A DNA stretch of 64,000 bases. Origin: Niastella koreensis GR20-10. GTDB taxonomy: Bacteria > Bacteroidota > Bacteroidia > Chitinophagales > Chitinophagaceae. The DNA lies in the NCBI RefSeq assembly GCF_000246855.1, contig NC_016609.1, positions 5,530,744 through 5,594,743 on the forward strand, in the 5' to 3' direction. Shown piece after piece: positions 8,637 to 15,742 of the stretch; position 1 is the stretch's first letter; each line of letters starts with the position of its first letter. The notes below the pieces were generated by a model. It saw nothing but the letters and a program-made list of their open reading frames with translations. It did not search any database and was not told where the DNA came from. The translations under genes and the position numbers were made by a program.

Positions 8637-8678
8637 CGACGCCAAATCCTTTACCACCGATTAATTCAACCTTGGCGC

Positions 8679-9596
8679 ATGCGCAAACTGGCAGCACTAC
8701 TACTCATACTAACTTGTACCTTATGTACCAATAGCTGGGCGCAGGATACATTACCTAAGTTTACCGTTGTAACCAAAGGAAATAAAAAAGCTATCATCAG
8801 CTGGGTAAACAATTATCCTGTTGTTACGCAAATAAGCATTCAACGTTCATTAGACAGTCTCCGGGGTTTTGTGACCATTATGTCAATGGCCGACCCTACT
8901 GCGCCGCAGAACGGATTTGTTGATTCCAAAGCGCCGGACATGAAACAGTTCTACCGCATCTTTGTAGTGAAGAACAATGGCCAGTTCCTGTTCACCCAAT
9001 CTAAACGCCCATACTGGGATACTGCGAAGGTGGAAGTAGTGAAACAACAACCCGAAAACGGCCGGCGGGTGATTATCCAGGATGGTGTGTCGGAAAAACA
9101 GGCCGAAGAAATAAAAGAGAAACTGCAGTCTAATAATACACCTGCAACTCCTACCCCTGTAGTAAAACCACCGGAGCCGGAGAAATTCTACTTTGTAAAA
9201 AAACTGGATACGCTGGTGGCTACCATCAACGCCAAAGAACTTAAGAAATTTCGCGACTCGGTAGTTATCAAAACAAAGGACACCCTGGCATTTGTAGGCC
9301 TTGACACCATTGTGTTAAAACCCTTTGTTCCCAAAGAAGTATACAAACCTTCCAAATTCGTTTATACCGAAAAGGATGGCAACATAGCCATCAACCTACC
9401 TTTTACCGGCATGCATCATTATTCCATCAAATTCTTCGATATGCAGGGCATTCCCCAGTTTGATATCGATGAAGTAAAAGAATCGCCGTTGCTGATTGAT
9501 AAGGTGAACTTCCTGAAATCGGGGTGGTATAAGTTTGAGTTGTATGAGGATGGGAAGTTGAAGGAAAAGCATCGATTATTTATTCCAAAGGACTAA
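8679..9596 (+). CDS. Secreted protein of unknown function
   Basis: 305 residues. The start at 8679 gives a clean signal peptide (MRKLAALLLILTCTLCTNSWAQ, cut after AQ); earlier frame extension would add a basic, non-secretory leader. Residues 30-110 resemble a fibronectin-III-like strand pattern (ISWVNNYPVVTQISIQRSLDS ... KQFYRIFVV), then a proline/lysine linker and a C-terminal beta-rich domain ending YKFELYEDGKLKEKHRLFI, similar in layout to T9SS-like Ig folds but without the usual sorting motif. Probably periplasmic or surface. I do not recognise a named family. Confidence 0.75.
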   Translation: MRKLAALLLILTCTLCTNSWAQDTLPKFTVVTKGNKKAIISWVNNYPVVTQISIQRSLDSLRGFVTIMSMADPTAPQNGFVDSKAPDMKQFYRIFVVKNNGQFLFTQSKRPYWDTAKVEVVKQQPENGRRVIIQDGVSEKQAEEIKEKLQSNNTPATPTPVVKPPEPEKFYFVKKLDTLVATINAKELKKFRDSVVIKTKDTLAFVGLDTIVLKPFVPKEVYKPSKFVYTEKDGNIAINLPFTGMHHYSIKFFDMQGIPQFDIDEVKESPLLIDKVNFLKSGWYKFELYEDGKLKEKHRLFIPKD

Positions 9597-9608
9597 GCCC
9601 CCTTCCAG

Positions 9609-9627
9609 CCTCCCCCGGTGGGGGAGG
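9609..9627. repeat. GC-rich hairpin CCTCCCCC...GGGGGAGG
   Basis: Perfect 8-bp arms around a 3-base loop in the spacer between convergent genes. The surrounding wording (CCCCCTTCCAGCCTCCCCC) is a dispersed hairpin often seen in Bacteroidota spacers. The rest of the spacer, 9676-9733, is an AT-rich reiteration of AATAACTcAAaAACTAAC-like words. Confidence 0.65.
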
Positions 9628-9733
9628 AGTTGGGCAACCTCGCGATATTATTCAACAGATTTATCTTTTAACTTCAAACTTTGAACCTAATAACTCAAAA
9701 ACTAACAAACTCAATAACTTAATAACCTACAAA

Positions 9734-10501
9734 CTAAGCACCTGTTAACTCAACAGCAAATACTTTCTCAAAGTTCTTCTTAACACGCTCTTTAACCTCG
9801 TCCATATCTAATTTACGACCCAGTTCTCTTTCCAACGACGTAACCTGCTTGTTCTGAATACCGCAGGGAATGATATAATTGAAATAATTGAGATCGGTAT
9901 TGATATTAAAGGCAAAGCCATGCATGGTGATCCAGCGGCTGCAACGGATGCCCATGGCGCAGATTTTCCGTTCTTTGCCGGGAATGGACGCATCCAGCCA
10001 AACACCGGTTTCACCGGGTGAGCGCTCCCCTTTCAGGCCATATTCGGCCATAGTTAAAATAATTACTTCTTCCAGGCTGCGCAGGTACCTGCCCAGGTCG
10101 GTATAAAATTTATCCAGGTCAAGAATGGGATAGCCAACCAGCTGATCCTTACCATGAAAGGTGATATCGCCGCCCCGGTTGGTATTGTAGAAACTGATGC
10201 CCTGGGCAGCCCTTTCTTCTTCACTGATGAGCACATTGCTCATATCGCCGCTTTTACCCAGGGTATATACCGGGGGATGCTCCACAAACAACAGGTAATT
10301 CGTCGTAGACGGCGTAACTTCCTCATTGTCAATTACCAATTGCCCATTGCCAATTGCCTCCAATGCCATATTCCTATTCCGGATCAACGTTTTGACCTCC
10401 ACATTCTCTTTCAGGAGCTTTTCCTGCAGGTCCCAGGCGTGCTGGTACTCCATATTTCCCAGATCGCGGAAAAGAACGGCCTGTTTATTACTGGTTTCCA
10501 T
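9734..10501 (-). CDS. lipB: Octanoyl-[acyl-carrier-protein]-protein N-octanoyltransferase
   Basis: 255 residues. It transfers octanoate from ACP to lipoyl domains, the first step of lipoate assembly. Seen: VEHPPVYTLGKSG (74-85), NRGGDITFHG (108-117), catalytic Lys in RKICAMGIR (K179) and catalytic Cys in IIPCGIQ (C213). Two oddities. The usual HGPGQ reads HGKDQ. Residues about 44-62 form an extra segment encoded by a repeated word (see 10326-10362), making the protein longer than usual LipB of about 210-240. A -7 element ends 7 bases before the ATG. Confidence 0.93.
   Translation of the reverse strand: METSNKQAVLFRDLGNMEYQHAWDLQEKLLKENVEVKTLIRNRNMALEAIGNGQLVIDNEEVTPSTTNYLLFVEHPPVYTLGKSGDMSNVLISEEERAAQGISFYNTNRGGDITFHGKDQLVGYPILDLDKFYTDLGRYLRSLEEVIILTMAEYGLKGERSPGETGVWLDASIPGKERKICAMGIRCSRWITMHGFAFNINTDLNYFNYIIPCGIQNKQVTSLERELGRKLDMDEVKERVKKNFEKVFAVELTGA
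10326..10362. repeat. Reiterated GGCAATTGG words inside lipB
   Basis: On the minus strand the words GGCAATTGGCAATGGGCAAT and TTGGTAATTGACAATG follow one another in frame, encoding residues about 49-60 of LipB. The wording matches spacer repeats such as AATCGGCAATCGGCAATCCG at 51566-51585. Confidence 0.65.
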
Positions 10502-10508
10502 ATAGAAA

Positions 10509-10516
10509 CAAAGTTA
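10509..10516 (-). promoter_or_regulatory. -7 element TAACTTTG of lipB
   Basis: Exact TAnnTTTG on the minus strand, ending 7 bases before the lipB ATG (10501), which implies a near-leaderless mRNA. Confidence 0.6.
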
Positions 10517-10544
10517 CTACTTTATATTACTTCCCCCAGTTCGT

Positions 10545-10552
10545 TACCTTTG
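10545..10552 (+). promoter_or_regulatory. -7 element TACCTTTG of the pseudouridine synthase gene
   Basis: Exact TAnnTTTG 19 bases before ATG 10572, with TTTA about 20 bases upstream as a weak -33. It is back to back with the lipB promoter, 28 bases away. Confidence 0.6.
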
Positions 10553-10571
10553 CCCGAAACAGTGATACCCC

Positions 10572-11648
10572 ATGACTATAAAGGATACCAATGTTTTCAA
10601 TGATCCCGAAGAGAATGTAGATGGAGTTGAAGGCGCGGAAGAGCTATATGAGCGATTCAGTTTAACGGTAGATAAAGGCCAGGAACCCATGCGGCTCGAC
10701 AAATTCCTTGTGGCCCGTATCGAAAACGCGTCCCGGAACAAAGTGCAGCAGTCAATTGAAAGCGGCCGGGTTACCGTAAACGGTAAAACCGTTCAGGCAA
10801 ACCACAAAATAAAACCAGGCGAAGAAATTATTGTATACTCCGATAAGGAGATGCATGGAGAAGAGATCATCCCTGAGCAAATGCCGTTGAATATTGTGTT
10901 TGAAGATGATGACATCCTCATCATTAATAAACCTGTTGGACTGGTAGTTCACCCTGCCAGTGGTAACCCGCGCGGTACGCTCATTAATGGCGTTGCCTGG
11001 TATTTACAACAACAGAACAGCAATATTTCTGCAGATAACCTGCCCAGGTTTGGACTGGTTCACCGCATTGATAAAAACACCAGTGGCTTAATGGTGCTGG
11101 CAAAAACCGAAAAGGCAGTTACCAGCCTGGCGAAAGAATTTTTCGACCATACCATTCACCGCCAGTATGTGGCACTGGTGTGGGGTGATGTAGCCGAGGA
11201 TGAAGGCACCATTCGCAAACATATTGGCCGTCACCAGCGGTTCCGCAAAATCTTCGATGCCTATCCCGATGGCGAGGTGGGTAAAGATGCGGTTACCCAT
11301 TACAAAGTGCTGGAGCGCCTGGGTTATGTGACCATTGTTCAATGTGAACTGGAAACAGGCCGCACGCACCAGATCCGCGTGCATATGAAAAGCATTGGCC
11401 ATCCCCTGTTCAATGACGAATTATATGGCGGCGACAGAATTGTAAAAGGAACCGTTTTCACCAAGTATAAACAGTTTGTAGATAATTGTTTTGCCATTTG
11501 CCCACGGCATGCCTTACACGCCAAGACCATTGGTTTTATTCATCCGCGTACGCGTAAAGAAGTGGTGTTTAATAGTGAGATGCCGGAGGATATGACGAAG
11601 TTGTTTGAGAAATGGAGAGGGTACGCCAAAACTAAAAACATCCAATAG
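10572..11648 (+). CDS. RluA/RluD-family 23S rRNA pseudouridine synthase
   Basis: 358 residues. An S4 RNA-binding domain lies at about 38-88 (RLDKFLVARIENASRNKVQQSI...VTVNG), then the synthase domain with INKPVGLVVHPASGN and the catalytic Asp in GLVHRIDKNTSG (D167), and the QIRVHMKSIGHPLFNDELYGG motif. The S4 domain plus these motifs is the RluD type, which modifies helix 69 of 23S rRNA near the decoding centre, but Bacteroidota encode several paralogues, so the exact target is not assigned. An acidic N-terminal extension of about 30 residues is present. Confidence 0.9.
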   Translation: MTIKDTNVFNDPEENVDGVEGAEELYERFSLTVDKGQEPMRLDKFLVARIENASRNKVQQSIESGRVTVNGKTVQANHKIKPGEEIIVYSDKEMHGEEIIPEQMPLNIVFEDDDILIINKPVGLVVHPASGNPRGTLINGVAWYLQQQNSNISADNLPRFGLVHRIDKNTSGLMVLAKTEKAVTSLAKEFFDHTIHRQYVALVWGDVAEDEGTIRKHIGRHQRFRKIFDAYPDGEVGKDAVTHYKVLERLGYVTIVQCELETGRTHQIRVHMKSIGHPLFNDELYGGDRIVKGTVFTKYKQFVDNCFAICPRHALHAKTIGFIHPRTRKEVVFNSEMPEDMTKLFEKWRGYAKTKNIQ

Positions 11649-11695
11649 GCGATAGAGGTATTTTTGGGATAATGAATCTTTGAGAATATAAGATG

Positions 11696-11796
11696 CAAAT
11701 GTGATAATTTGCTAATGTGATAATTCGATAATGGGAATACAGGCATTTGTTTTCAATTATCACATTATCGAATTATCTAATTATCACATTTTGTAC
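11696..11796. repeat. Inverted-repeat spacer of the AATTATCACATTATC family
   Basis: GATAATTCGATAATG at 11719-11733 is perfectly complementary to 11763-11777. Single copies of TAATGTGATAATT flank both arms. It lies between convergent genes and reaches the stop of the minus-strand gene. The same words recur at 26874, 40919 and 57170. Confidence 0.8.
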
Positions 11797-11797
11797 T

Positions 11798-12745
11798 TTA
11801 TTCACTTTGTTTAAAATCAAAAAGAGTGGCGGTAAACACACATTTCTCCCTGCTCTTCATAACCACTTTCCAATCGCCATTGTAGCGAAGTACTTTGGGC
11901 ACGAGGTAATTGCCGAAATGGGTCATTTCCACTTCCATGCGAACGTTGAAATCGTATACGCCGGCATCGTAGCTGAGGTCGTAGTTGCGGGCTACAATTT
12001 CCCAGGTATTGATGTTGAACCAGGTGGTCATGTTGTTCACTACAATTTTATCTTTCTCTCCTGCCGATAAATCGGCGCGGGGAATGCAGGTGAACACATA
12101 ACACATTTCCCCTTTAAATTCATTCATATCGATGGTGAAGTCGTACCGCATGGCCACGTCGTCATCGAACAACGCTACCTTACCGCCAATAAAGGGAATG
12201 CCGGGAATCTTTTTACCGGGATTGAAGAACAGCATCTTCAGCTGTTCCTTGTGTTTAGCCAGTCCGCTTTTGCCTTCCGTGCTAAAAGCGGCGTTTCCTA
12301 CAATATTGGTTTCGCCACAAATGGTATCCATGGCAAAAAACAAACCGGCATACATGCCGGCCGTATAATAGTTGAACTGATGATGTTTGTCGTAAATATC
12401 GCCCGTGGTTTGCTCTTCGAGCACCTGGGTAAAGCGGCAGCCATTGTTCACCAGCTGTTTGGTGCGGCTGTGCAGGGAGGCTATTACCTGTTCCTTTTTA
12501 TCGAACATCGAAATGTCGTTCAGCGAGGTATAGCCCAGCACTTTCAGGTTGCGGAATGCTTTGTAAAAGGTAGTGTCGTTCTTTATGCGTTCAATAAAAG
12601 CAGCCACATTCAGGTTATTGCGCACAACCACTTCTTTTAAAGTAACCGCTTTGTTTTGAACTTTTACCAGGGTATCCTTGTCCTGGGCAAAGAGCCCACC
12701 CGTAATAAACAGACATATTATAACGCGCCAGCAAGCTGGTAGCAT
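11798..12745 (-). CDS. Secreted protein of unknown function
   Basis: 315 residues with a signal peptide (CWRVIICLFITGGLFAQ, cut near residue 21). The mature part starts DKDTLVKVQNKAVTLKEVVVRNN, a wording reminiscent of the plug-proximal segment after carboxypeptidase-regulatory-like domains of outer-membrane proteins. The rest is mixed alpha/beta with four Cys (NNGCRFTQ, TICGET, EMCYVFTCIP). I cannot assign a family. It starts 9 bases after the def stop and so is probably co-transcribed with def. Confidence 0.72.
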   Translation of the reverse strand: MLPACWRVIICLFITGGLFAQDKDTLVKVQNKAVTLKEVVVRNNLNVAAFIERIKNDTTFYKAFRNLKVLGYTSLNDISMFDKKEQVIASLHSRTKQLVNNGCRFTQVLEEQTTGDIYDKHHQFNYYTAGMYAGLFFAMDTICGETNIVGNAAFSTEGKSGLAKHKEQLKMLFFNPGKKIPGIPFIGGKVALFDDDVAMRYDFTIDMNEFKGEMCYVFTCIPRADLSAGEKDKIVVNNMTTWFNINTWEIVARNYDLSYDAGVYDFNVRMEVEMTHFGNYLVPKVLRYNGDWKVVMKSREKCVFTATLFDFKQSE

Positions 12746-12754
12746 ATGGGTACA

Positions 12755-13333
12755 CTATTTAGGAAAGATCATTTTATAGTCGGCCCGTACTTTGCCTTTT
12801 TTAATATCCTCCAGTTTACCACCCAACAGTTTTCGTTTGAAAGGTTTCAGGTAATCGATAAATAATTTTCCTTCTATGTGGTCGTATTCGTGCAGAATGA
12901 TGCGGGCAGTAATACCATTGAAGGTTTTTTCCTGCGGCACAAAGTTCTCATCTACATAGGTGAGGGTCACCGTTTCACTGCGCATTACATCTTCCCTGAT
13001 TTTGGGAATGCTTAAACAACCTTCATTGTAAGCCCACTCATCCCCTTCGAGCGATTTTATTTTTGCATTGATGAATACCTGTTTGGTGCCAGGTTCATCG
13101 GGGTATTTTCCTTTTTCATCTTCCTCCTGGTTCTCAAAAATCTGCGCACTGTCCATTACAAATAAACGGATATCCTTGTTGATCTGCGGCGCAGCCAATC
13201 CTACTCCATTGCTGGCGTACATAGTTTCCCACATATCTTCAATCAGTTTTGCCAGGTTTGGGTAATCGGGGGTGATTTCTTTACCCTTACTCCGCAAAAT
13301 ATCAGCGCCATATGCTACGATCGGTAATATCAT
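12755..13333 (-). CDS. def: Peptide deformylase
   Basis: 192 residues, usual length. All three motifs are present: GVGLAAPQI (43-51), EGCLSIP with metal ligand C106, and HEYDHIEG with H148 and H152 as ligands and E149 as catalytic base. It removes the N-formyl group from nascent chains. A loop of about 15 acidic residues (residues 66-82, ENQEEDEKGKYPDEPG) is typical of Bacteroidota deformylases. It has its own -7 element at 13364 although ruvX lies 82 bases upstream on the same strand. Confidence 0.95.
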   Translation of the reverse strand: MILPIVAYGADILRSKGKEITPDYPNLAKLIEDMWETMYASNGVGLAAPQINKDIRLFVMDSAQIFENQEEDEKGKYPDEPGTKQVFINAKIKSLEGDEWAYNEGCLSIPKIREDVMRSETVTLTYVDENFVPQEKTFNGITARIILHEYDHIEGKLFIDYLKPFKRKLLGGKLEDIKKGKVRADYKMIFPK

Positions 13334-13363
13334 TCTTTAACAGTTGTTTTAAAAATCAGCATG

Positions 13364-13371
13364 CAAAGGTA
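13364..13371 (-). promoter_or_regulatory. -7 element TACCTTTG of def
   Basis: Exact TAnnTTTG on the minus strand, about 30 bases upstream of the def ATG, inside the ruvX-def spacer. Confidence 0.55.
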
Positions 13372-13415
13372 ATTGAAAAATGCGAGACGTTTGGCATGCT
13401 GGTTTTCATTGATAA

Positions 13416-13829
13416 TCAGCTAATACTACGTAAATATTCCTGTAATATAATAGTGGCGGCAATTTCATCTACCAACGCCTTGTTCTGCCGTTGTTTTTTC
13501 TTCAGCCCCATTTCAATCATCGCCTGGGAAGCCATTTTAGAAGTATAGCGCTCATCCCACATTTTTATGGGGATGGTGGGAAATTCTCTTTTCAGCCGTT
13601 CCACCGCCTTTTTCACCAGCGGTGTGGCGTGCGTATCGGTATCGTCCCAGTTCTTGGGTTCGCCCATAACGATCAGTTCTACCGGTTCTTTGGAAAAATA
13701 ATCTTTCAGGAACTTGAAGAGCTGGGGCGTTTCCACCGTTGTTAATCCCGTAGCAATGATCTGCAGGGGATCTGTAACGGCCAGGCCGGTGCGCTTCTTA
13801 CCATAATCTATTGAAATGATGCGTGCCAT
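13416..13829 (-). CDS. ruvX: RuvX/YqgF-family Holliday junction resolvase-like protein
   Basis: 137 residues. RNase H-like fold with the first acidic residue in ISIDYGKKRTGLAV, GEPKNWDDTDTHATPLV in the middle, and MWDERYTSKMA and ALVDEIAATIILQEYL near the end, which are the YqgF markers. The protein is implicated in pre-16S rRNA end processing in other bacteria; resolvase activity is a traditional label. Its ATG overlaps the ubiA stop codon (TAATG), so the two are translationally coupled. Confidence 0.92.
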   Translation of the reverse strand: MARIISIDYGKKRTGLAVTDPLQIIATGLTTVETPQLFKFLKDYFSKEPVELIVMGEPKNWDDTDTHATPLVKKAVERLKREFPTIPIKMWDERYTSKMASQAMIEMGLKKKQRQNKALVDEIAATIILQEYLRSIS

Positions 13830-14788
13830 TAATTGGTCATTGTTTTATAGGCTATCACCAGGTCGGTAATCACAAATACGGCAAACACCACACTGGCAAT
13901 TCCATTGGCGGTCATAAAGGCGAGGTTTACCCGACGCAGATCGGTGGGTTTTACAATGGAATGCTGGTACAACAACATGCCCGCAAACACTGCCACACCT
14001 ACCCAGTAAAACCAATGAAAATGTCCGTATACCCCGGCGGTAATAACACAGGCAGCGCTTAATATGTGCAACAGTTCCGATACCCGCAGGCCTTTCTTTT
14101 TACCCAGCCAGGCGGGGATGGAATGTAATTTTTTCGATTTATCAAACTCTTCATCCTGCAGGGCATAAATGATATCGAACCCGCTTACCCAGAAGATCAC
14201 CGTGAAGGAAAACAAAATGGGCAGCAGCGAAAACACACCGGTCACGGCAAGATAAGCACCAATGGGCGCCAGCGATAAACCGAGGCCCAACACCAGGTGA
14301 CAAAGCGGGGTGAACCGCTTGGTATAGCTATAGAACAGCACCACAAACAAGGCTACCGGCGACAGCAGGAAGCAAATGCGGTTGATGAACCAGGTGGTGA
14401 CCATAAATGCTACGGCACAAAAAAATGTAAACAACAATACATTGTCAGCTTTTAAAATACCCGCGGGTATTTCGCGAACAGCGGTTCGGGGGTTCTGTGC
14501 ATCAAACTCGCGATCGAGGTAGCGATTGAAGGCCATGGCGGCGCTGCGGGCAAAGATCATACACAACACTACCAGTCCTAATAATTTTGCCAGGCTTACA
14601 TAATTGGGCGTGAACCTTACAATGGAGTGTATTGACTCGCCATGCGGGCCCAGCATATCATGGGCTTCACCAAGGCCGTTGCGTACCATGGCATACACAC
14701 CCAACATAAAGCCGATAAGCGCAAAAGGCATGGCAAAAATGGTGTGCGCGAATTTTATCAGGCTGAGGTATTTCTTAACGGTGCTCAT
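13829..14788 (-). CDS. UbiA-family prenyltransferase (4-hydroxybenzoate polyprenyltransferase-like)
   Basis: 319 residues and about eight to nine membrane segments. Both Asp-rich motifs of the family are seen: NRYLDREFDAQNPRTA (NxxxDxxxD, prenyl diphosphate-Mg site) and DIIYALQDEEFDKSKKLHSIP. UbiA transfers a polyprenyl chain to an aromatic ring in the inner membrane. Bacteroidota make menaquinone, so this protein, although closest to UbiA, may instead serve another aromatic acceptor; no quinone genes adjoin it. Confidence 0.87.
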   Translation of the reverse strand: MSTVKKYLSLIKFAHTIFAMPFALIGFMLGVYAMVRNGLGEAHDMLGPHGESIHSIVRFTPNYVSLAKLLGLVVLCMIFARSAAMAFNRYLDREFDAQNPRTAVREIPAGILKADNVLLFTFFCAVAFMVTTWFINRICFLLSPVALFVVLFYSYTKRFTPLCHLVLGLGLSLAPIGAYLAVTGVFSLLPILFSFTVIFWVSGFDIIYALQDEEFDKSKKLHSIPAWLGKKKGLRVSELLHILSAACVITAGVYGHFHWFYWVGVAVFAGMLLYQHSIVKPTDLRRVNLAFMTANGIASVVFAVFVITDLVIAYKTMTN

Positions 14789-14798
14789 TAATTAACGT

Positions 14799-14921
14799 TG
14801 AATATTGAATTTTCAATTTTGAATTTCGATGTATGAAGTGGCAGTCGTGAATCGGCAAACGGCAGACGGCAAACATGGCTCGCGGCTTCCCGGTCAACCC
14901 GTCAACTTGTTAACTTGTCAA
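14799..14921. repeat. Spacer built of three reiterated word families
   Basis: Reading along: GAATATTGAATTTTCAATTT (G type), then CGGCAAACGGCAGACGGCAAA (F type), then CCGTCAACTTGTTAACTTGT (A type). Each is a degenerate tandem of a 7-11 base word and each recurs elsewhere in this window. Confidence 0.7.
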
Positions 14922-15449
14922 CTACACCTTACTTCTAACCAATTCCCACAACACAATGCCCGCCGCTACGGATATATTCAAGGAATGTTTCATCCCTAGC
15001 TGCGGAATTTCGATACAGCCATCGCACAATTTTATCACTTCCTGGTCTACCCCGCTCACTTCGTTGCCAAATACAACAGCTACCTGCGGGTGCTGGTTCA
15101 GCTCAAACTGATGAAGCGGGATACTGTGCTGCACCTGTTCAATGGCAAACACCTGGTAGCCATCGGCTTTCAGGCGTTGAACCGCTTCTACAGTAGTTTC
15201 GGCATATTTCCACTCCACGGTTTCGGTAGCGCCCAGCGCGGTTTTATGAATATCGCGGTGCGGGGGCTGGGGGGTGTAACCACACAAATAAATGCCGCGT
15301 AATAAAAAAGCATCGGCCGTACGGAACACACTGCCCACATTGTGCATGCTGCGGATGTTATCCAGCACCACCACTACCGGCATTTTCTCGGCCTCCTTAA
15401 ATTCATGAACCGATTTACGGTTCAGTTCGTCCATACTTAGCTTTCGCAT
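14922..15449 (-). CDS. SpoU/TrmH-family RNA 2'-O-methyltransferase
   Basis: 175 residues from the ATG at 15449. SPOUT motif 1 is VVLDNIRSMHNVGSVFRTADAF, motif 2 VVFGNEVSGV, motif 3 IPQLGMKHSLNISVAAGIVLWE, which build the knotted SAM site. The protein lacks an N-terminal RNA-binding extension, so it is the short TrmH-like form; whether the target is tRNA or rRNA is not visible. A longer frame to 15515 has a leader encoded by a spacer repeat and is rejected. A -7 element ends 5 bases before the ATG. Confidence 0.87.
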   Translation of the reverse strand: MRKLSMDELNRKSVHEFKEAEKMPVVVVLDNIRSMHNVGSVFRTADAFLLRGIYLCGYTPQPPHRDIHKTALGATETVEWKYAETTVEAVQRLKADGYQVFAIEQVQHSIPLHQFELNQHPQVAVVFGNEVSGVDQEVIKLCDGCIEIPQLGMKHSLNISVAAGIVLWELVRSKV

Positions 15450-15454
15450 GGCGG

Positions 15455-15462
15455 CAAAGGTA
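15455..15462 (-). promoter_or_regulatory. -7 element TACCTTTG of the SpoU methyltransferase gene
   Basis: Exact match ending 5 bases before the ATG, with a TTTG -33 box 18 bases upstream (15481-15484). The mRNA should begin at or next to the start codon. Confidence 0.65.
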
Positions 15463-15465
15463 GTT

Positions 15466-15662
15466 GGAAATGGGCAGAGGGCAAAGGGCAGAAGGCAGCG
15501 GGCAGAGATCCGCAACGCGGCCAGGAAGACCTGGTTAACCCGTCAACTGGTTAACTGGTCAACCTGCTACCTGTATCAACGCTATCAACCCAGTCAACGT
15601 TATCAACCTGCCCCTCCCTACCCGTCAACTTGTCAACATGTTAACGTGTTAACTTGTCAACC
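15466..15662. repeat. Long degenerate tandem spacer between divergent promoters
   Basis: 15472-15515 reiterates GGGCAGA/GGGCAAA. 15533-15662 reiterates GTCAAC, GTTAAC and ATCAAC words about every 10 bases, with more than ten copies (e.g. CCGTCAACTGGTTAACTGGT). Confidence 0.8.
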
Positions 15663-15728
15663 TTACCAACTATTCCCCAAATTACCCACATTGCCCAAAC
15701 GGCTTTTTAAAACGGTAACCAAACAATT

Positions 15729-15736
15729 TATATTTG
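15729..15736 (+). promoter_or_regulatory. -7 element TATATTTG of mutS
   Basis: Exact TAnnTTTG ending 6 bases before the mutS ATG at 15743, again implying a leaderless message. Confidence 0.65.
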
Positions 15737-15742
15737 CCCCTT

